From Halobacteriovorax marinus (GTDB taxonomy: Bacteria > Bdellovibrionota > Bacteriovoracia > Bacteriovoracales > Bacteriovoracaceae), in assembly GCA_002163155.1 (NCBI GenBank), contig MAAO01000006.1, positions 1,116,001-1,180,000 on the forward strand: a stretch of DNA of 64,000 nucleotides, written 5' to 3'. Below, in pieces: positions 17,632 to 27,700 of the stretch (positions are counted from its first letter, which is position 1; each line of letters begins with the position of its first letter). The notes beneath the pieces are model-generated. The model saw nothing but the letters and a program-made list of their open reading frames with translations, did not search any database and was not told the DNA's origin. The position numbers were made by a program, and so were the translations under genes.

Positions 17632-18945
17632 TTAGTTAAAAGGTGAGTCGTTGTTATCTGGGTCTTCTAAATTATCTAACCCTGAAGTTTTCGTCCAATC
17701 ATCATCCCATTGTTCTTTAGAAGACTTGTGAATTGACTTCTTAAGCCTTTCTACAGTTGTGTGAAGTTCTTCATGGTAGGGGGCTAGGGTAAGTGCTTTA
17801 GAAAACTCTTCCAAGGCCTTTGGTAGGTTTTTCATATTCATATGTGCTCTACCCGAATTGATATAAGGGTATTCACGATTTTGATAATTGATGGCCTTCT
17901 TCGCCATTTCAAACCACTTTAAACTCTCATCAGTTTGACCTTCACTTAGAAGATAAGTTCCAAGATCGTTGTAAGGAGGACCATAGTCTGCGTCACTTTG
18001 AATGGCCTTTAGGCAATAAGATTTAGCTTTATCAAGCTTTCCAAGTAGTGAGTAAACCCAACCCACAAGAGTGAGTATTTCAGCAGTTTCTTTATAGTTA
18101 AGAGCTTTTGAAAATTGATCAAGAGCGCGGTCATAATCTTTATCAAAGACAGCTTCGTGTCCAAGGTGAAGAAGCTGATCGTACTTCTTATCTCTTTGCC
18201 ATTCTAAACTTCCTATAGAGCCAAGTCCTTCCCCTTCAAAACGAATGAGGTTTTCTTTGCTAAGAAAGAAGAGTGGAATAATGCTATCTTCTGAGATGTC
18301 TGTAATGTCATCTTCAAATTCTTCATCTTCATCTAATTGTAATTCATCAGGTGTGTCTTTTAATCCACCATCGATGACAGACAGTCCACTAACATGGGGA
18401 CGCGGAGTAGGGTCAAGGAGTTCATCTGACTCCTCTCTAAGAGTTTCCGTGAGTTCTTCTTCCCAACCCATAATATGTTTTGGAGAGGTGACTTTTGCTT
18501 CAACAAGATTAATTCTTGGAAGCTCAACACTTAAGTCTGTAAAGTCTGCACATAGGTGATGCCACTCGTGAGCATATTCGTACACGAGGTTTATAAACTC
18601 AACAGTTGTACTTAGAACTTCTGAACCATTGAGTTCAAGACGAATCATTTTCTCAAAGAGTTCAGTTGTATCTTTGCACTTATATTTTAATTCACTGAGA
18701 GAGAGGTTTCTCACGTCTTCGCTGATGTATTCTTTCTTGAAAACTTTAACTTCAAGAAGTTCCACAAGATCGAAGTTCATCTTTTGTGTGAGTTCTTTCG
18801 ATTCAGGGAGCTGTCCAATTTTTGAAAGGTCATCCACTGCATGAATTAGTCTTTCAAAATAGGCCCAAGAACTAAGTAGTTCGCTCGTGAGTAAGTTTTT
18901 GATGTTTTCTTCCATTGAAATAGGTCTTCCTTTAAGAATTTTCAA
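17632..18945 (-). CDS. TPR-repeat protein
   Basis: 437 residues, cytosolic. An acidic central linker (DELQLDEDEEFEDDITDI) divides a helical N-terminal half from four or so TPR units between residues 255 and 410, for example AVFDKDYDRALDQFSKALNY, VGWVYSLLGKLDKAKSYCLKAI and DLGTYLLSEGQTDESLKWFEMA. TPRs mediate protein-protein contacts; no enzyme domain is seen. TTG at 18945 has AAGGA seven bases upstream; the ATG at 18915 has AAGGAAG about ten bases upstream. Either start is plausible. The gene may be co-transcribed with Nif3. Confidence 0.85.
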   Translation of the reverse strand: MKILKGRPISMEENIKNLLTSELLSSWAYFERLIHAVDDLSKIGQLPESKELTQKMNFDLVELLEVKVFKKEYISEDVRNLSLSELKYKCKDTTELFEKMIRLELNGSEVLSTTVEFINLVYEYAHEWHHLCADFTDLSVELPRINLVEAKVTSPKHIMGWEEELTETLREESDELLDPTPRPHVSGLSVIDGGLKDTPDELQLDEDEEFEDDITDISEDSIIPLFFLSKENLIRFEGEGLGSIGSLEWQRDKKYDQLLHLGHEAVFDKDYDRALDQFSKALNYKETAEILTLVGWVYSLLGKLDKAKSYCLKAIQSDADYGPPYNDLGTYLLSEGQTDESLKWFEMAKKAINYQNREYPYINSGRAHMNMKNLPKALEEFSKALTLAPYHEELHTTVERLKKSIHKSSKEQWDDDWTKTSGLDNLEDPDNNDSPFN

Positions 18946-19010
18946 GTGTCATTCCTTTGACTATGCTATATGTTATTTAAGGCCATTGGCAAGTTTGCGC
19001 GTCCATTTGT

Positions 19011-19148
19011 CTAGCGAAATTTCATAATCCAATCACTCATGACAAACGCCCAATAAGTGAATAATTTTAAGGCCATAAGAGCTATCGGCCACTGCCATTC
19101 TATGGTTTGTGCCTTAGCTTTAATTGTAACTTGTTGATTTTGTCTCAT
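19011..19148 (-). CDS. 45-residue putative membrane miniprotein
   Basis: A short gene inside an otherwise empty 340-base gap. The ATG at 19148 is preceded by AGGAAGAGG, an excellent ribosome site. The product has a polar, positively charged first 13 residues (RQNQQVTIKAKAQ), then a hydrophobic, Trp-rich stretch (WPIALMALKLFTYWAFVM) able to span a membrane, and ends MKFR. A single-pass inner-membrane peptide is likely. Nothing else is recognised. The evidence is the combination of ribosome site and coherent membrane segment. Confidence 0.6.
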   Translation of the reverse strand: MRQNQQVTIKAKAQTIEWQWPIALMALKLFTYWAFVMSDWIMKFR

Positions 19149-19261
19149 TACCTCTTCCTTCCTTTAGGGTTGGTAGGTATTAGATTACAAGTTTAATGCC
19201 AAGAAATACTTAGGTAAGTTACTGATATTAGAAAGTCGTTATGACACCGTGAAAGAAATTG

Positions 19262-19277
19262 GGGCCAGATCAGGCCC
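19262..19277 (-). terminator. Weak terminator-like hairpin
   Basis: GGGCC (19262-19266) and GGCCC (19273-19277) lie seven bases past the stop of the 19285-20214 gene. Five GC pairs, followed on the minus strand by CAATTTCTTT. Confidence 0.4.
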
Positions 19278-19284
19278 GAGGGTT

Positions 19285-20214
19285 TTATTTTTTGAGCTTC
19301 TTAAGTGGCTGATGTCCCTGATAGTTAACAATATCGATGGGGAGGTTTTGATACTTCTCACCAGCAATATTTAGTTTCTCAGTACTCATAGGACAGGTGA
19401 TGGATATGTTGTCGCGTCTGGCATACTTCGCCATTTGGACTTTCACTTTATCTACTAATTTTTCAGTTCTAAACCAAGAGCAATTGATCCCTTCGTCCCA
19501 GGCGTCGTCTATATAGGCTCCAAGCTCGAGTTCGCGCACTTGTTGCCACTTACCCTCTTTGCAGCTCACGTAGGGTGAGACGGGCTGGAGAGTGAGGATA
19601 TCAACATGTTTACCCAGCATCGTGTTCCAAAATCTCATACCGTTGAAATTTGCCACCATATCGGCGTAACTCATAACCCCAGTCATCATCGCACCTAGAA
19701 AGCCTGTTTCCGCACGGTAACCAATATTCATCGCCTTCTCTAAGGTTTTTTCTTTGAGGTAGAATTTTTTAAAGTAGTTAAAGCCTGAGCCAAAGAAGTG
19801 TTCAAACTTATCTGTTCCAATCAAGACACCATTTACTCGCATCACTTTTCCAGCGGGATCGCTGATCTTAGCAAAGAGACCTGGTACAATCGCCTGGAAC
19901 CATTTGAAGTCTTGGTATATAGAGTCACTAGTATTAGTGGTGACCTTTTCGATTTGTTCTGTTTCAACCACCCATTTTGAAAATTCTGAAGTGTATTGAT
20001 TTCTAAATTTCTTTCTTAGTTGTTTGTAGAGGGCTTTCTCGGAACATTCATCTTTTTCATTCGCTTTATCTAGGGCGTCCTGCATGAGGAAATTGGCCTT
20101 GGCATTGATGACGGGGAGTGCGTTTGCGAGTTCAACATCTCGTCCATTAAATGGATCAATTTCAGAGGCAAAACATGTTGAAAGGGCCAAGAAGGCGAGG
20201 GCAAACTTCTTCAT
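19285..20214 (-). CDS. Secreted or periplasmic protein, unknown
   Basis: 309 residues with a signal peptide (FALAFLALSTCFA, cleavage before SEID). The central segment VLIGTDKFEHFFGSGFNYFKKFY contains a DKxxHF pattern reminiscent of YfiM/DUF2279-like membrane proteins; this is only a motif resemblance. Three Cys occur in the mature part (EINC, SCKEG, ITCP). RBS AGGATAG. Monocistronic. Function unknown. Confidence 0.78.
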   Translation of the reverse strand: MKKFALAFLALSTCFASEIDPFNGRDVELANALPVINAKANFLMQDALDKANEKDECSEKALYKQLRKKFRNQYTSEFSKWVVETEQIEKVTTNTSDSIYQDFKWFQAIVPGLFAKISDPAGKVMRVNGVLIGTDKFEHFFGSGFNYFKKFYLKEKTLEKAMNIGYRAETGFLGAMMTGVMSYADMVANFNGMRFWNTMLGKHVDILTLQPVSPYVSCKEGKWQQVRELELGAYIDDAWDEGINCSWFRTEKLVDKVKVQMAKYARRDNISITCPMSTEKLNIAGEKYQNLPIDIVNYQGHQPLKKLKK

Positions 20215-20319
20215 TAACTATCCTAGTTCGTGGAAAATCACTACGTATAAATCAATATCATAAATGTTAGATAGTTAGATCTTGTTTGTAAATGTTTTAG
20301 GTATCTAGAGGGATATTGA

Positions 20320-20343
20320 AGTGTGCCCTGAGATAGGCACACT
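20320..20343 (-). terminator. Hairpin after the 20369-22591 gene
   Basis: AGTGTGCC (20320-20327) pairs perfectly with GGCACACT (20336-20343) around an eight-base loop, 25 bases past the stop. The T run is poor. Confidence 0.55.
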
Positions 20344-20368
20344 AATCGTTATTTAACTTTCTTTCTCT

Positions 20369-22591
20369 TTATCTGAGGTCACCGTTAACTTTCTTATATT
20401 CTTCAAGTCTTTCGTCTTTAGAGATTGAAGAGTAACGCTTAGAGATCATATTAAAGATAGATCCATTCTTTGGTCCAATCTTTGAGGCCATTCCTCTAAA
20501 GTTCATAACGCCACCTTTCTTCTTTCCTTTCTTACCAAAGAGGTTAGCGAAAGGATTGGCAGATTTTGCTTTTCTAGTTCTTTTAGAACCTCCGCGGTAA
20601 CTAAGAGAACCTCCACCACCACTGTATCCTAACTTCTTAGAGCTTCCGACATAGGGCTTACTTCCACCGCCGCCTCCAGACTTAGCAGAACCGTTGGACG
20701 GAGCAGAAGCTCCACCACCACCAGCGCCACCACCGCCGCCACCTGAACCAATACCGTTGGTTCCTGAAGCTTTTATTGAAGCTGCACCTGCAGGAGCGTC
20801 TGCTAGACCACTACCTTTTTCTACACCGTTTATTGTATCTCCGAGTCCACCAACTGCACCTTGTCTACTAGTTGCATCACTGGCACTGTTCACTGATCTC
20901 TGTGATGGATCATCAAGGTTTTGAGTGGCATCGGAAGTCGCAAATTGCATTCCGTCTACATTAATTCCTTGATCGTAGTAATCAACACCTCTTTCAAATT
21001 GAGCGTTAACACAATTATCTGCGCCAGGGTTGAGCTGACACTCTGTCGCTAATATATCTTCGCCGTCGTAGGCGAGACTTTCTGGTTCGTGATCTTGTAC
21101 ACCTTTAATGGCGTCACCGACACGACCTGCTTGCTTGTCTAAAATCTCTGCTGTACCAAGCATTGTTACTGCTTGCATTCCGGCGTCTATGAGCGCCTGT
21201 TGCATACCTTCTTTGGCGTCTTCATTATTGACCATAGCGTGAGATGCACCATTACCTAGGTTTCCAATATGTATTTGGCAATTTGATTCTGCAGAGAATG
21301 CTATAACTTCTCCATTTTCATCAGAGTTTTCTTCTAGCTGGTAATCTCCAGTGGTAAAGGTATCTGCTATTTTCTCCATTTGAATGTCAAAATCTTTTCT
21401 TATTCTTTCAATAGCACCTTTTTGATCCACAGATTTTCCTGCAGCGTCGCAACTCTCTTTAATTTTTTCAATGTTGGGCATATTGTAAAGAGCTGTTGCT
21501 AGTACGGCAGCCGCTGCTGTCTCTGATGCTGCTCTCACTCTGGCCATTTCAGCTTTCTTTTCAATTGTTTTCTTCTGCGCTTTTAGACCGGCCGCTGCAT
21601 CTGTTTGAGCATTCTTAGCCATTTCAGTTTGGATGTCCATGGTTTCATCCATGTAGTCCATTCCCTGTACAGTTTCTACTGCTTTCCTACCTATAAAAAT
21701 AATATCATAGGCGGTAACTGCCTTTTTACAGGCCACATAATCTTGAGTTTCATAACCAACAGCTTCACATTTAACCTTTTTATCAAAGGAAGATGTCGTT
21801 GCTGTTTTATTGTCATCACTAACACTCATATTTCTATCACGTCTTGAACTCGACATGACTGCTTGATAAGCAATACATTTTTTGATGAATCCTATGGCAC
21901 TATCTCCTGTTGATTTAACAAGAGCATAGAAGTTATCCATATTATCTACTAAGTCTTCTAGGTCTTTTTCTTTTAAGAAGTGTTTTGGACTTTCTGATAT
22001 TTTACTTGAGTACTTTATACACTGTCCTTCTCCAACGATCATATGATTAGGTGATTGAGTACAATCTGCAATCTTTTCACCATCACACTTAAAGCTATTT
22101 CCTGCCGGTTCTTTCTCACAGTTTTTTATATTTGCATTGTGTTTATAGATGTAAACATCTCCTTCACTCATTCCTTTTTTTACATTTGTACAATCGCCTT
22201 CCTGATATTGAGATTGGTTTCTATCTCCACAGTAAAAATCTCTTTTGATCGTATCTGACTTAAAATTTCCACCGTAAAACTCACCAACTTTCTTGCCTAC
22301 ACTTTCATTAATATTTTTCATTTTTCCGGCAACTTCTTTGGCAAGATACTTTCTCCATTGTTCTTCTGCTACATCTGCACCAAGGTCGTTCCACTCTTTA
22401 GACTTTTCTTGGCATTCGATAAATTCAGTAGAACCTAGAAGTATTTTTGAACTCTCGTCGGAGACAGTTCTATAGTTTAAGGCATCATTCTTAATATTTT
22501 TTTCCACTTCAATTATTTCACTAGCAAAGCTTAGAGAGTTCATTCCAAAGGCCATGATGGTAAGAAGTGATATTTTAATTGTCTTTCTCAT
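20369..22591 (-). CDS. Large secreted Cys- and Gly-rich protein
   Basis: 740 residues with a signal peptide (LLTIMAFGMNSLSFA). The N-terminal 300 residues carry about a dozen Cys, suggesting disulphides. Residues about 325-380 are Ala/Lys-rich helical (AAGLKAQKKTIEKKAEMARV). From about 610 a low-complexity Gly/Ser region contains GSGGGGGGAGGGG and similar runs, and the last 90 residues are strongly basic (RGGSKRTRKAKS, FGKKGKKKGG). This layout of a disulphide-rich head, Gly linker and basic tail suggests envelope or surface anchoring. No homologous domain recognised. Monocistronic. Confidence 0.8.
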   Translation of the reverse strand: MRKTIKISLLTIMAFGMNSLSFASEIIEVEKNIKNDALNYRTVSDESSKILLGSTEFIECQEKSKEWNDLGADVAEEQWRKYLAKEVAGKMKNINESVGKKVGEFYGGNFKSDTIKRDFYCGDRNQSQYQEGDCTNVKKGMSEGDVYIYKHNANIKNCEKEPAGNSFKCDGEKIADCTQSPNHMIVGEGQCIKYSSKISESPKHFLKEKDLEDLVDNMDNFYALVKSTGDSAIGFIKKCIAYQAVMSSSRRDRNMSVSDDNKTATTSSFDKKVKCEAVGYETQDYVACKKAVTAYDIIFIGRKAVETVQGMDYMDETMDIQTEMAKNAQTDAAAGLKAQKKTIEKKAEMARVRAASETAAAAVLATALYNMPNIEKIKESCDAAGKSVDQKGAIERIRKDFDIQMEKIADTFTTGDYQLEENSDENGEVIAFSAESNCQIHIGNLGNGASHAMVNNEDAKEGMQQALIDAGMQAVTMLGTAEILDKQAGRVGDAIKGVQDHEPESLAYDGEDILATECQLNPGADNCVNAQFERGVDYYDQGINVDGMQFATSDATQNLDDPSQRSVNSASDATSRQGAVGGLGDTINGVEKGSGLADAPAGAASIKASGTNGIGSGGGGGGAGGGGASAPSNGSAKSGGGGGSKPYVGSSKKLGYSGGGGSLSYRGGSKRTRKAKSANPFANLFGKKGKKKGGVMNFRGMASKIGPKNGSIFNMISKRYSSISKDERLEEYKKVNGDLR

Positions 22592-22820
22592 AAGCTACCC
22601 AAAGTAAATGTAGAAATATATCGATTCAGATATAATTATACGATTCTTGTCGGATATTCTGGCTAAATTCTTGAATTTTGAGTAGATTTCATTGATAAAG
22701 CTTAAACAAGCACCTGAAATAACTTGAATTACTAGTTTTAAAGGGCATTATTAGAAGTGCTTAAAGACCATGGTTACTGGCAATTTTAGTGGTCACAATT
22801 TCTTAAAAAGGACTAACTCT

Positions 22821-23228
22821 GTGAAAATATTTGAATATCCTCTCACCATAATTGAAGGCCATCTAGATACCTTTGGCCACGTAAATAACGCTACTTACCT
22901 CTCTCTCTACGAAGAGGCGAGATGGGACTTTATCACTAAAGGTGGCTTTGGATTAACTGAAATTCAAGAAAAAAAGATGGGTCCGGTTGTACTTGGCCTT
23001 GAGATTAAATTTACTGCCGAATTAAAAAATAGAGAACCCATAACGATCACTTCAAAAATTCTTGGCATGAAAAATCCTCTGGTCATGCAGATGGAACAAA
23101 AAATGATTAAACCCGATGGTACAGAGGCCTCAAGTATGATCATTCAATTTGGACTCTTTGATCTTAAAAAGAGAAAGTTAGTGCTTCCCACTAAAGAGTG
23201 GAATGCGGCGATAGGTTTTGAAGACTAG
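22821..23228 (+). CDS. Hotdog acyl-CoA thioesterase, YbgC/FadM-like
   Basis: 135 residues from a GTG at 22821 that has AAAGGA eight bases upstream. The frame is open to 22770, but the shorter form matches the family length and begins at the first beta strand. GHLDTFGHVNNATYLSLYEE holds the conserved Asp and the HVNNxxYL motif of 4-hydroxybenzoyl-CoA thioesterase-like enzymes, and WDFI follows. It hydrolyses acyl-CoA or acyl-ACP thioesters. Its TAG overlaps the stop of the opposing VanY gene within CTAG. Confidence 0.85.
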   Translation: MKIFEYPLTIIEGHLDTFGHVNNATYLSLYEEARWDFITKGGFGLTEIQEKKMGPVVLGLEIKFTAELKNREPITITSKILGMKNPLVMQMEQKMIKPDGTEASSMIIQFGLFDLKKRKLVLPTKEWNAAIGFED

Positions 23229-23920
23229 TAGTCTCGGTGCACGTTAATGACATAGTTCTCATAGATCTCTTTGGCGTATTCAATGACGATATCTATGAGT
23301 TCAAAGTCATTGGGATCTTGTGAATTTATAAACTCACTAAAGAAATCAAAGTTCAATTCTTCTAAGAGTAAACTCGAAGTGGGGTGATGAGAGAGGTGCC
23401 ACTTCTCAGGTGCTACGCCTCCTAAGTCTTCTTTGTAGGGACGATAGAATCCAAAGGACTTGTTCTCTTCAATAATTTTATCTAGGAAGAGATGAAGTTT
23501 TCCAAAAATTCCCTCTGGTGCTACTTCTTCTGGTGTTAGTTGAATATTGTAGTCAGGACTTGGAAGAGAAAACTTATCGTACACATCTAAGTCAGTTCCC
23601 CAGTGATGGCGACTCATGCCAGGTAGGGCACTCCATCTTAAAATGGCGTAGACAATTTCTCGATTATTTAATTTGGTAAAATCAATTGGGTTGCCTTGAT
23701 CATCTAGGAGCGCTCGTTTTCCTTGCGCCTTAGCGTTCCATATTCTCTTTTGCGCTTCAAAGCTTCTAAAGGAGCTGGTGAGGCACAGATCAAAGCCTTC
23801 GTTAGCACAGAGCTCTCTAAGCTTTAGAAAGCTCTCAAGGGCATCTGGATGAATGAGGTAATCTCCCACGGGCTGATAACTGGATTGATCAAGACCTAGG
23901 ATAAGCTTATTTAATTTCAT
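23225..23920 (-). CDS. vanY: VanY-type D,D-carboxypeptidase (peptidase M15B)
   Basis: 231 residues. Zinc-peptidase motifs are complete: LTSSFRSFEAQ, SRHHWGTDLDVYD (zinc His and Asp) and PEKWHLSHH (catalytic Glu and zinc His). The family removes the terminal D-Ala of peptidoglycan stem peptides. No signal peptide is visible at the N terminus (KLNKLILGLDQ), unlike most VanY proteins. The enzyme therefore acts in the cytoplasm, leaves by another route, or has another substrate. In a predator, a role in remodelling self or prey wall is possible. Confidence 0.88.
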   Translation of the reverse strand: MKLNKLILGLDQSSYQPVGDYLIHPDALESFLKLRELCANEGFDLCLTSSFRSFEAQKRIWNAKAQGKRALLDDQGNPIDFTKLNNREIVYAILRWSALPGMSRHHWGTDLDVYDKFSLPSPDYNIQLTPEEVAPEGIFGKLHLFLDKIIEENKSFGFYRPYKEDLGGVAPEKWHLSHHPTSSLLLEELNFDFFSEFINSQDPNDFELIDIVIEYAKEIYENYVINVHRDY

Positions 23921-23963
23921 ATCTCTATTATAAGAAGAAAAGTGACTTTTTGGAATAGCTCTT

Positions 23964-24785
23964 TTAAAAAGTTGGAAGTTTTAGTGATCCTTCTTCAAGA
24001 GGAAGAAGGATTCTCTTTTTTTCTAGGCACTTACTGAGTGGTTTGGACTTTAGGATGACTTCATAGCAGTGGTTAATGGCCCTGGCACTGGCGGTGGCTA
24101 CGGCACGGCTAGATCCTTTGAAGTGATCTTTTGTTGGGCCTGAGCTGAAAAAGAACTTCATCTCTTTTGGGCGCAGGAGCGTGTAATCTTCGCGGCTGCC
24201 AAGGACCTGGTCCTTTTCTAAGAAACTACCAATAGTGAAAACCTGTTGATGATTAAAATGAACCTGAGGCCATAGGGTAGAGCTCTTTCTGATTCCTTTG
24301 CCAAGAGTGGCACCGGCCACAAAAATTGGTCTAGTGATCTTCTTAGTAATATTGGCCTTTCCCTTATAGGGGAGACCCGCGGCCGTGATAAAGAGGTGAA
24401 AGTCTGCTTGTTTTAAGAACGCTTTCTTCCAGTAGCTCTCGGCTTGATTGGCATTTTTATCAAAGATGATAAAGGGAGTGATTTCAATTTCTCTTTTAGA
24501 TTTTAGCTCTTTTAGAAATTGTTCTAACACCCATTGCCCATGGAATCTTCTGTTGTCTTTAGAGTATTTAGCGCAATTGAGTTTCACCGAATCGGTTAAA
24601 TCTATGGGGGCGTGTATTTTTATAAACTTATTTGTCTTTAGAAGTTCTGGGCAAAAGCCAGTGTCGAGAAGGGCAATTTTTAAGGGCCCAGCAAAAGATG
24701 ATTGAATAAAGAAAGTGAGGAAGAATAAAATTCTTCCCCACTTAATATTTTTCTTATCTACGTCTTGAATTGTTATCACCTTCAT
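23964..24785 (-). CDS. Degenerate subtilisin-like (S8) secreted protein
   Basis: About 273 residues from ATG 24785; a longer form from 24806 is open. Signal segment RILFFLTFFIQSSFA. The subtilase landmarks are recognisable but altered: LKIALLDTGFCPE (Asp), NRRFHGQWVLEQF (His, normally GHGTHVAG) and KGSSRAVATASAR (Ser, normally GTSMAAP). The oxyanion-hole Asn is replaced in FVAGATLG. The fold is probably kept; activity may be changed or lost. The start lies inside the last codons of the preceding 1204-residue repeat protein, a 32-base overlap implying translational coupling and a shared job. Confidence 0.7.
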   Translation of the reverse strand: MKVITIQDVDKKNIKWGRILFFLTFFIQSSFAGPLKIALLDTGFCPELLKTNKFIKIHAPIDLTDSVKLNCAKYSKDNRRFHGQWVLEQFLKELKSKREIEITPFIIFDKNANQAESYWKKAFLKQADFHLFITAAGLPYKGKANITKKITRPIFVAGATLGKGIRKSSTLWPQVHFNHQQVFTIGSFLEKDQVLGSREDYTLLRPKEMKFFFSSGPTKDHFKGSSRAVATASARAINHCYEVILKSKPLSKCLEKKRILLPLEEGSLKLPTF

Positions 24786-27700
24786 CAGCCATCTCAAATG
24801 GTGCATGAAGTCCTTTTAATCCAGTTACTTTCTTGTAAAGTTTCTTGTCATACTTCTTAAGCGCCTTGTAACTTTTCTTAACTTTCTTAAGGGCTCCAGA
24901 GCTAAATAGTGTTCCAAACATTCTATTTTGAACAGCAAACTTTATTCTGTCTTCAATTGGATCATAGTGCTTCAATGCATTTCTCATAGTATAGTAGAAG
25001 TCATAGGCAAAAAGGAAGAGAGAAACATTCTTATCTCTTGTTTTTCCATCAACTAACTTACCAAGTCTATTGTGAAGTAACGACTTATCATCTTTTACGA
25101 GATCAGCGATATCTTTATCTCTTGAAAGACCTTCACCGCTTAACTTGTAGTGCTTGTTAATTCGCATAACTTCATCGATTGCTCTGATGTTTGCCATTTG
25201 AATTAATTGTCTCTTCGCTGTATCAGCGCTAAAGAAGTTAGTCTTAGTCACTTCACTTTCAATCTTTCCAAGAATTTGATCGTTAGAAAGTTTCATCAAA
25301 TTAGCTAGTGATAAGTATTTCTTGTAGCTGTTGATATCTGCAATAAGAGCAGGTACCGCAGATTTAAGTCCACCAACTCTCATTGGGTTTGCAAAAATCA
25401 CCTTAGTATTCTTAGAAACACCAGCAACATCATAATTGAAGGCTTCAGCGTCTCTAAAAGTTTTAATCGACTTAAGACCAGTGTAACCATTTTGAAGTTC
25501 ATCAATTAGGATCATTACTGTGTTCTCAGACTTGTTCAGCATTCCATCAATTGACTTAATGGCAGCTTTTTCAAGAACTAGTAAAGTCTTACCTTTTACA
25601 CCATTTGCAAGAGGAGCTCTGTTTCTCGTTGGAAGTGAAGTATCAAGAACGCTTGCTCCTTTTAATCCACCCATTGTTGCAAGAAGATCAACTAAGTCTC
25701 TCGCTGAAGCATCAGAGTTTACTACTACTATTGGTTTTCCGTTCTTAGCAATGAATGGCGCTTTTGCCATACTTGTAAGCGGAGAGTTTAAGTAACCTAG
25801 TGTTACACCCTTTTTAGAAACTCTTGCTCTAAAAGTAAGCGGAGTATAGATGTCTGATTCATCATTGATAAGAAGAGTTGCATCTGTAAGAGAAATTGTC
25901 TTTTTAGAAGCAATTTTTGTTACAGGGTTGAAGTTCTTAGTAATGATATTTGTATTAGCATTCACTTCAAGTGAGATTTTAATATCACCTGTGTAAGCTC
26001 TTGATGAACCATTTGTCATGGCCACATTTAAAGAGTTCGCTTCACCAATAATCAATGTTCCAGCAGTATTTAAACGACTAAGGTTGAATGGGAATTGAAT
26101 CTTATTCTTCTTAGTGTCACCAACGTTAATCTTTCCTTGTGAAGGATTAGCATAGTGTCTACCTTGAATTTTTGCTTCAGCACTTAGAGGCGCGTAAGCT
26201 GTAAGGATCTTAGTGTCTATTCTTCCTGCAGGAGCACTAGCTACCTGAGACTTTGCAACACCTTTAACTTTTACAATAGATCCAGCGGCAATTGAAGGAA
26301 CAACAAACTTAGCTCCATTTTCCATCACTACTTTTACATTTTTTGCAGCAACTTTACCAAAGTTCTTAACAACTATGTCGTGAACAGTTGTTTCACCTGG
26401 TTGGAAAATACCATCTCTTCCTGCTACTCCATTGATCCCAGCATCAGTGATACTAGAGGAGATAAATTTAAGAACTGGTTTTTCGTTGTAGATCTTTGAA
26501 ACAGCTGCGTGACGACTTGTTCTGAAAAGTTCAGTTTGTCTCGCAATATTAGCTTCAAAAGTTCTTACTTCAGCAGTTCTATAATGAGCAGAACGAATGC
26601 TTTCAAACACACTTTCATAAGTCGAGTTCTCAACTCTTGAGTATGTCACCTTAAACTCATTTGAGTTTCTATTTGGGCTCATACTAAACTGAGTTCTAAA
26701 GTCATTGTATGAGTTATCATAGTGACCTTGGTAATCTCTGTTATAAGCAGCTCTTTCACCTTGATCGTAACCAGCTTGTCTGTGTGCTGGGTAGGGACGG
26801 TTGTAGAACTCATCATATGAATCATTATAATTGTCATCGTAAATTACATTATAAACTCTAGAGATTGTCGCCTCATAAGTGGCCTGTTGACGTCTCTTAT
26901 ATCTTCTCTTGTAACCGTCACGGAAAGCTTGTTTAACAATCTTTCTATTGTAACTAGCACTTGGATTAAAATTTCTTCCACGGTGTTGCGTAGGGTAAGC
27001 TGGGATTATTCTTGCAAAAGATCCAGCAAATTGACCGTCAAGTGTGATTGGCTTTAAAGACTTAGACTCAAACTGTTGGATTGCTTGCGCTTCACCAGTT
27101 TTTGTCCCATCTCTTCGACCTGTATCTTCAGCTCTTTGATGACCTGCAGTTTCACCTTGGCTATTTCCTAGAGTGGCAGCATTAGAGTTTTGCGCTCTTT
27201 CTCTACCGTCTACTTTTCCAATTCTTGTTGCCGCATCGATATTACCTTGTTCAGTTCCATCAATTTGACCGTCTTCTTGACCTTCTCTTTCCGCTCTAGT
27301 AGAACCATCAACTTGTCCAGTTCGGTAACCAGCTGCGTGGGATCTTTGTTTACCTTCACGGATACCATCAACTTCTCCGTCAAAGTCTCCATCACGGCTA
27401 CCATGGTAAGAACCTAATCTATTAGAAAGAATACGACCATCGCCTTCACCGTCGAGTGCACCTTCTTGCGCTCCCGTTTTGTTAACGGCCAAGACTCTTG
27501 AAATTAGTCTATCTCTATACTTCTTAACTAATTTCTTAGCGTCAGTAAGTTTGACTTGCTTTCTATCCTGCTTTTTCTTAAGTGTTTTTAGAGTCGTTGT
27601 CGCAATATTAACTTGCGCCGCTTTTTGCGTTTCCTGAGTCTTTAAAACTTGTACCTGCGCATTCTTAGTAGTAATTGCAGTATCTAAATCTGCAATTTTC

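Noticed and set aside
27190-27417. Frames on both strands inside the GX3 region
   Set aside because: Shadows of the repeat-bearing coding sequence; they have no ribosome sites and break at the array ends.
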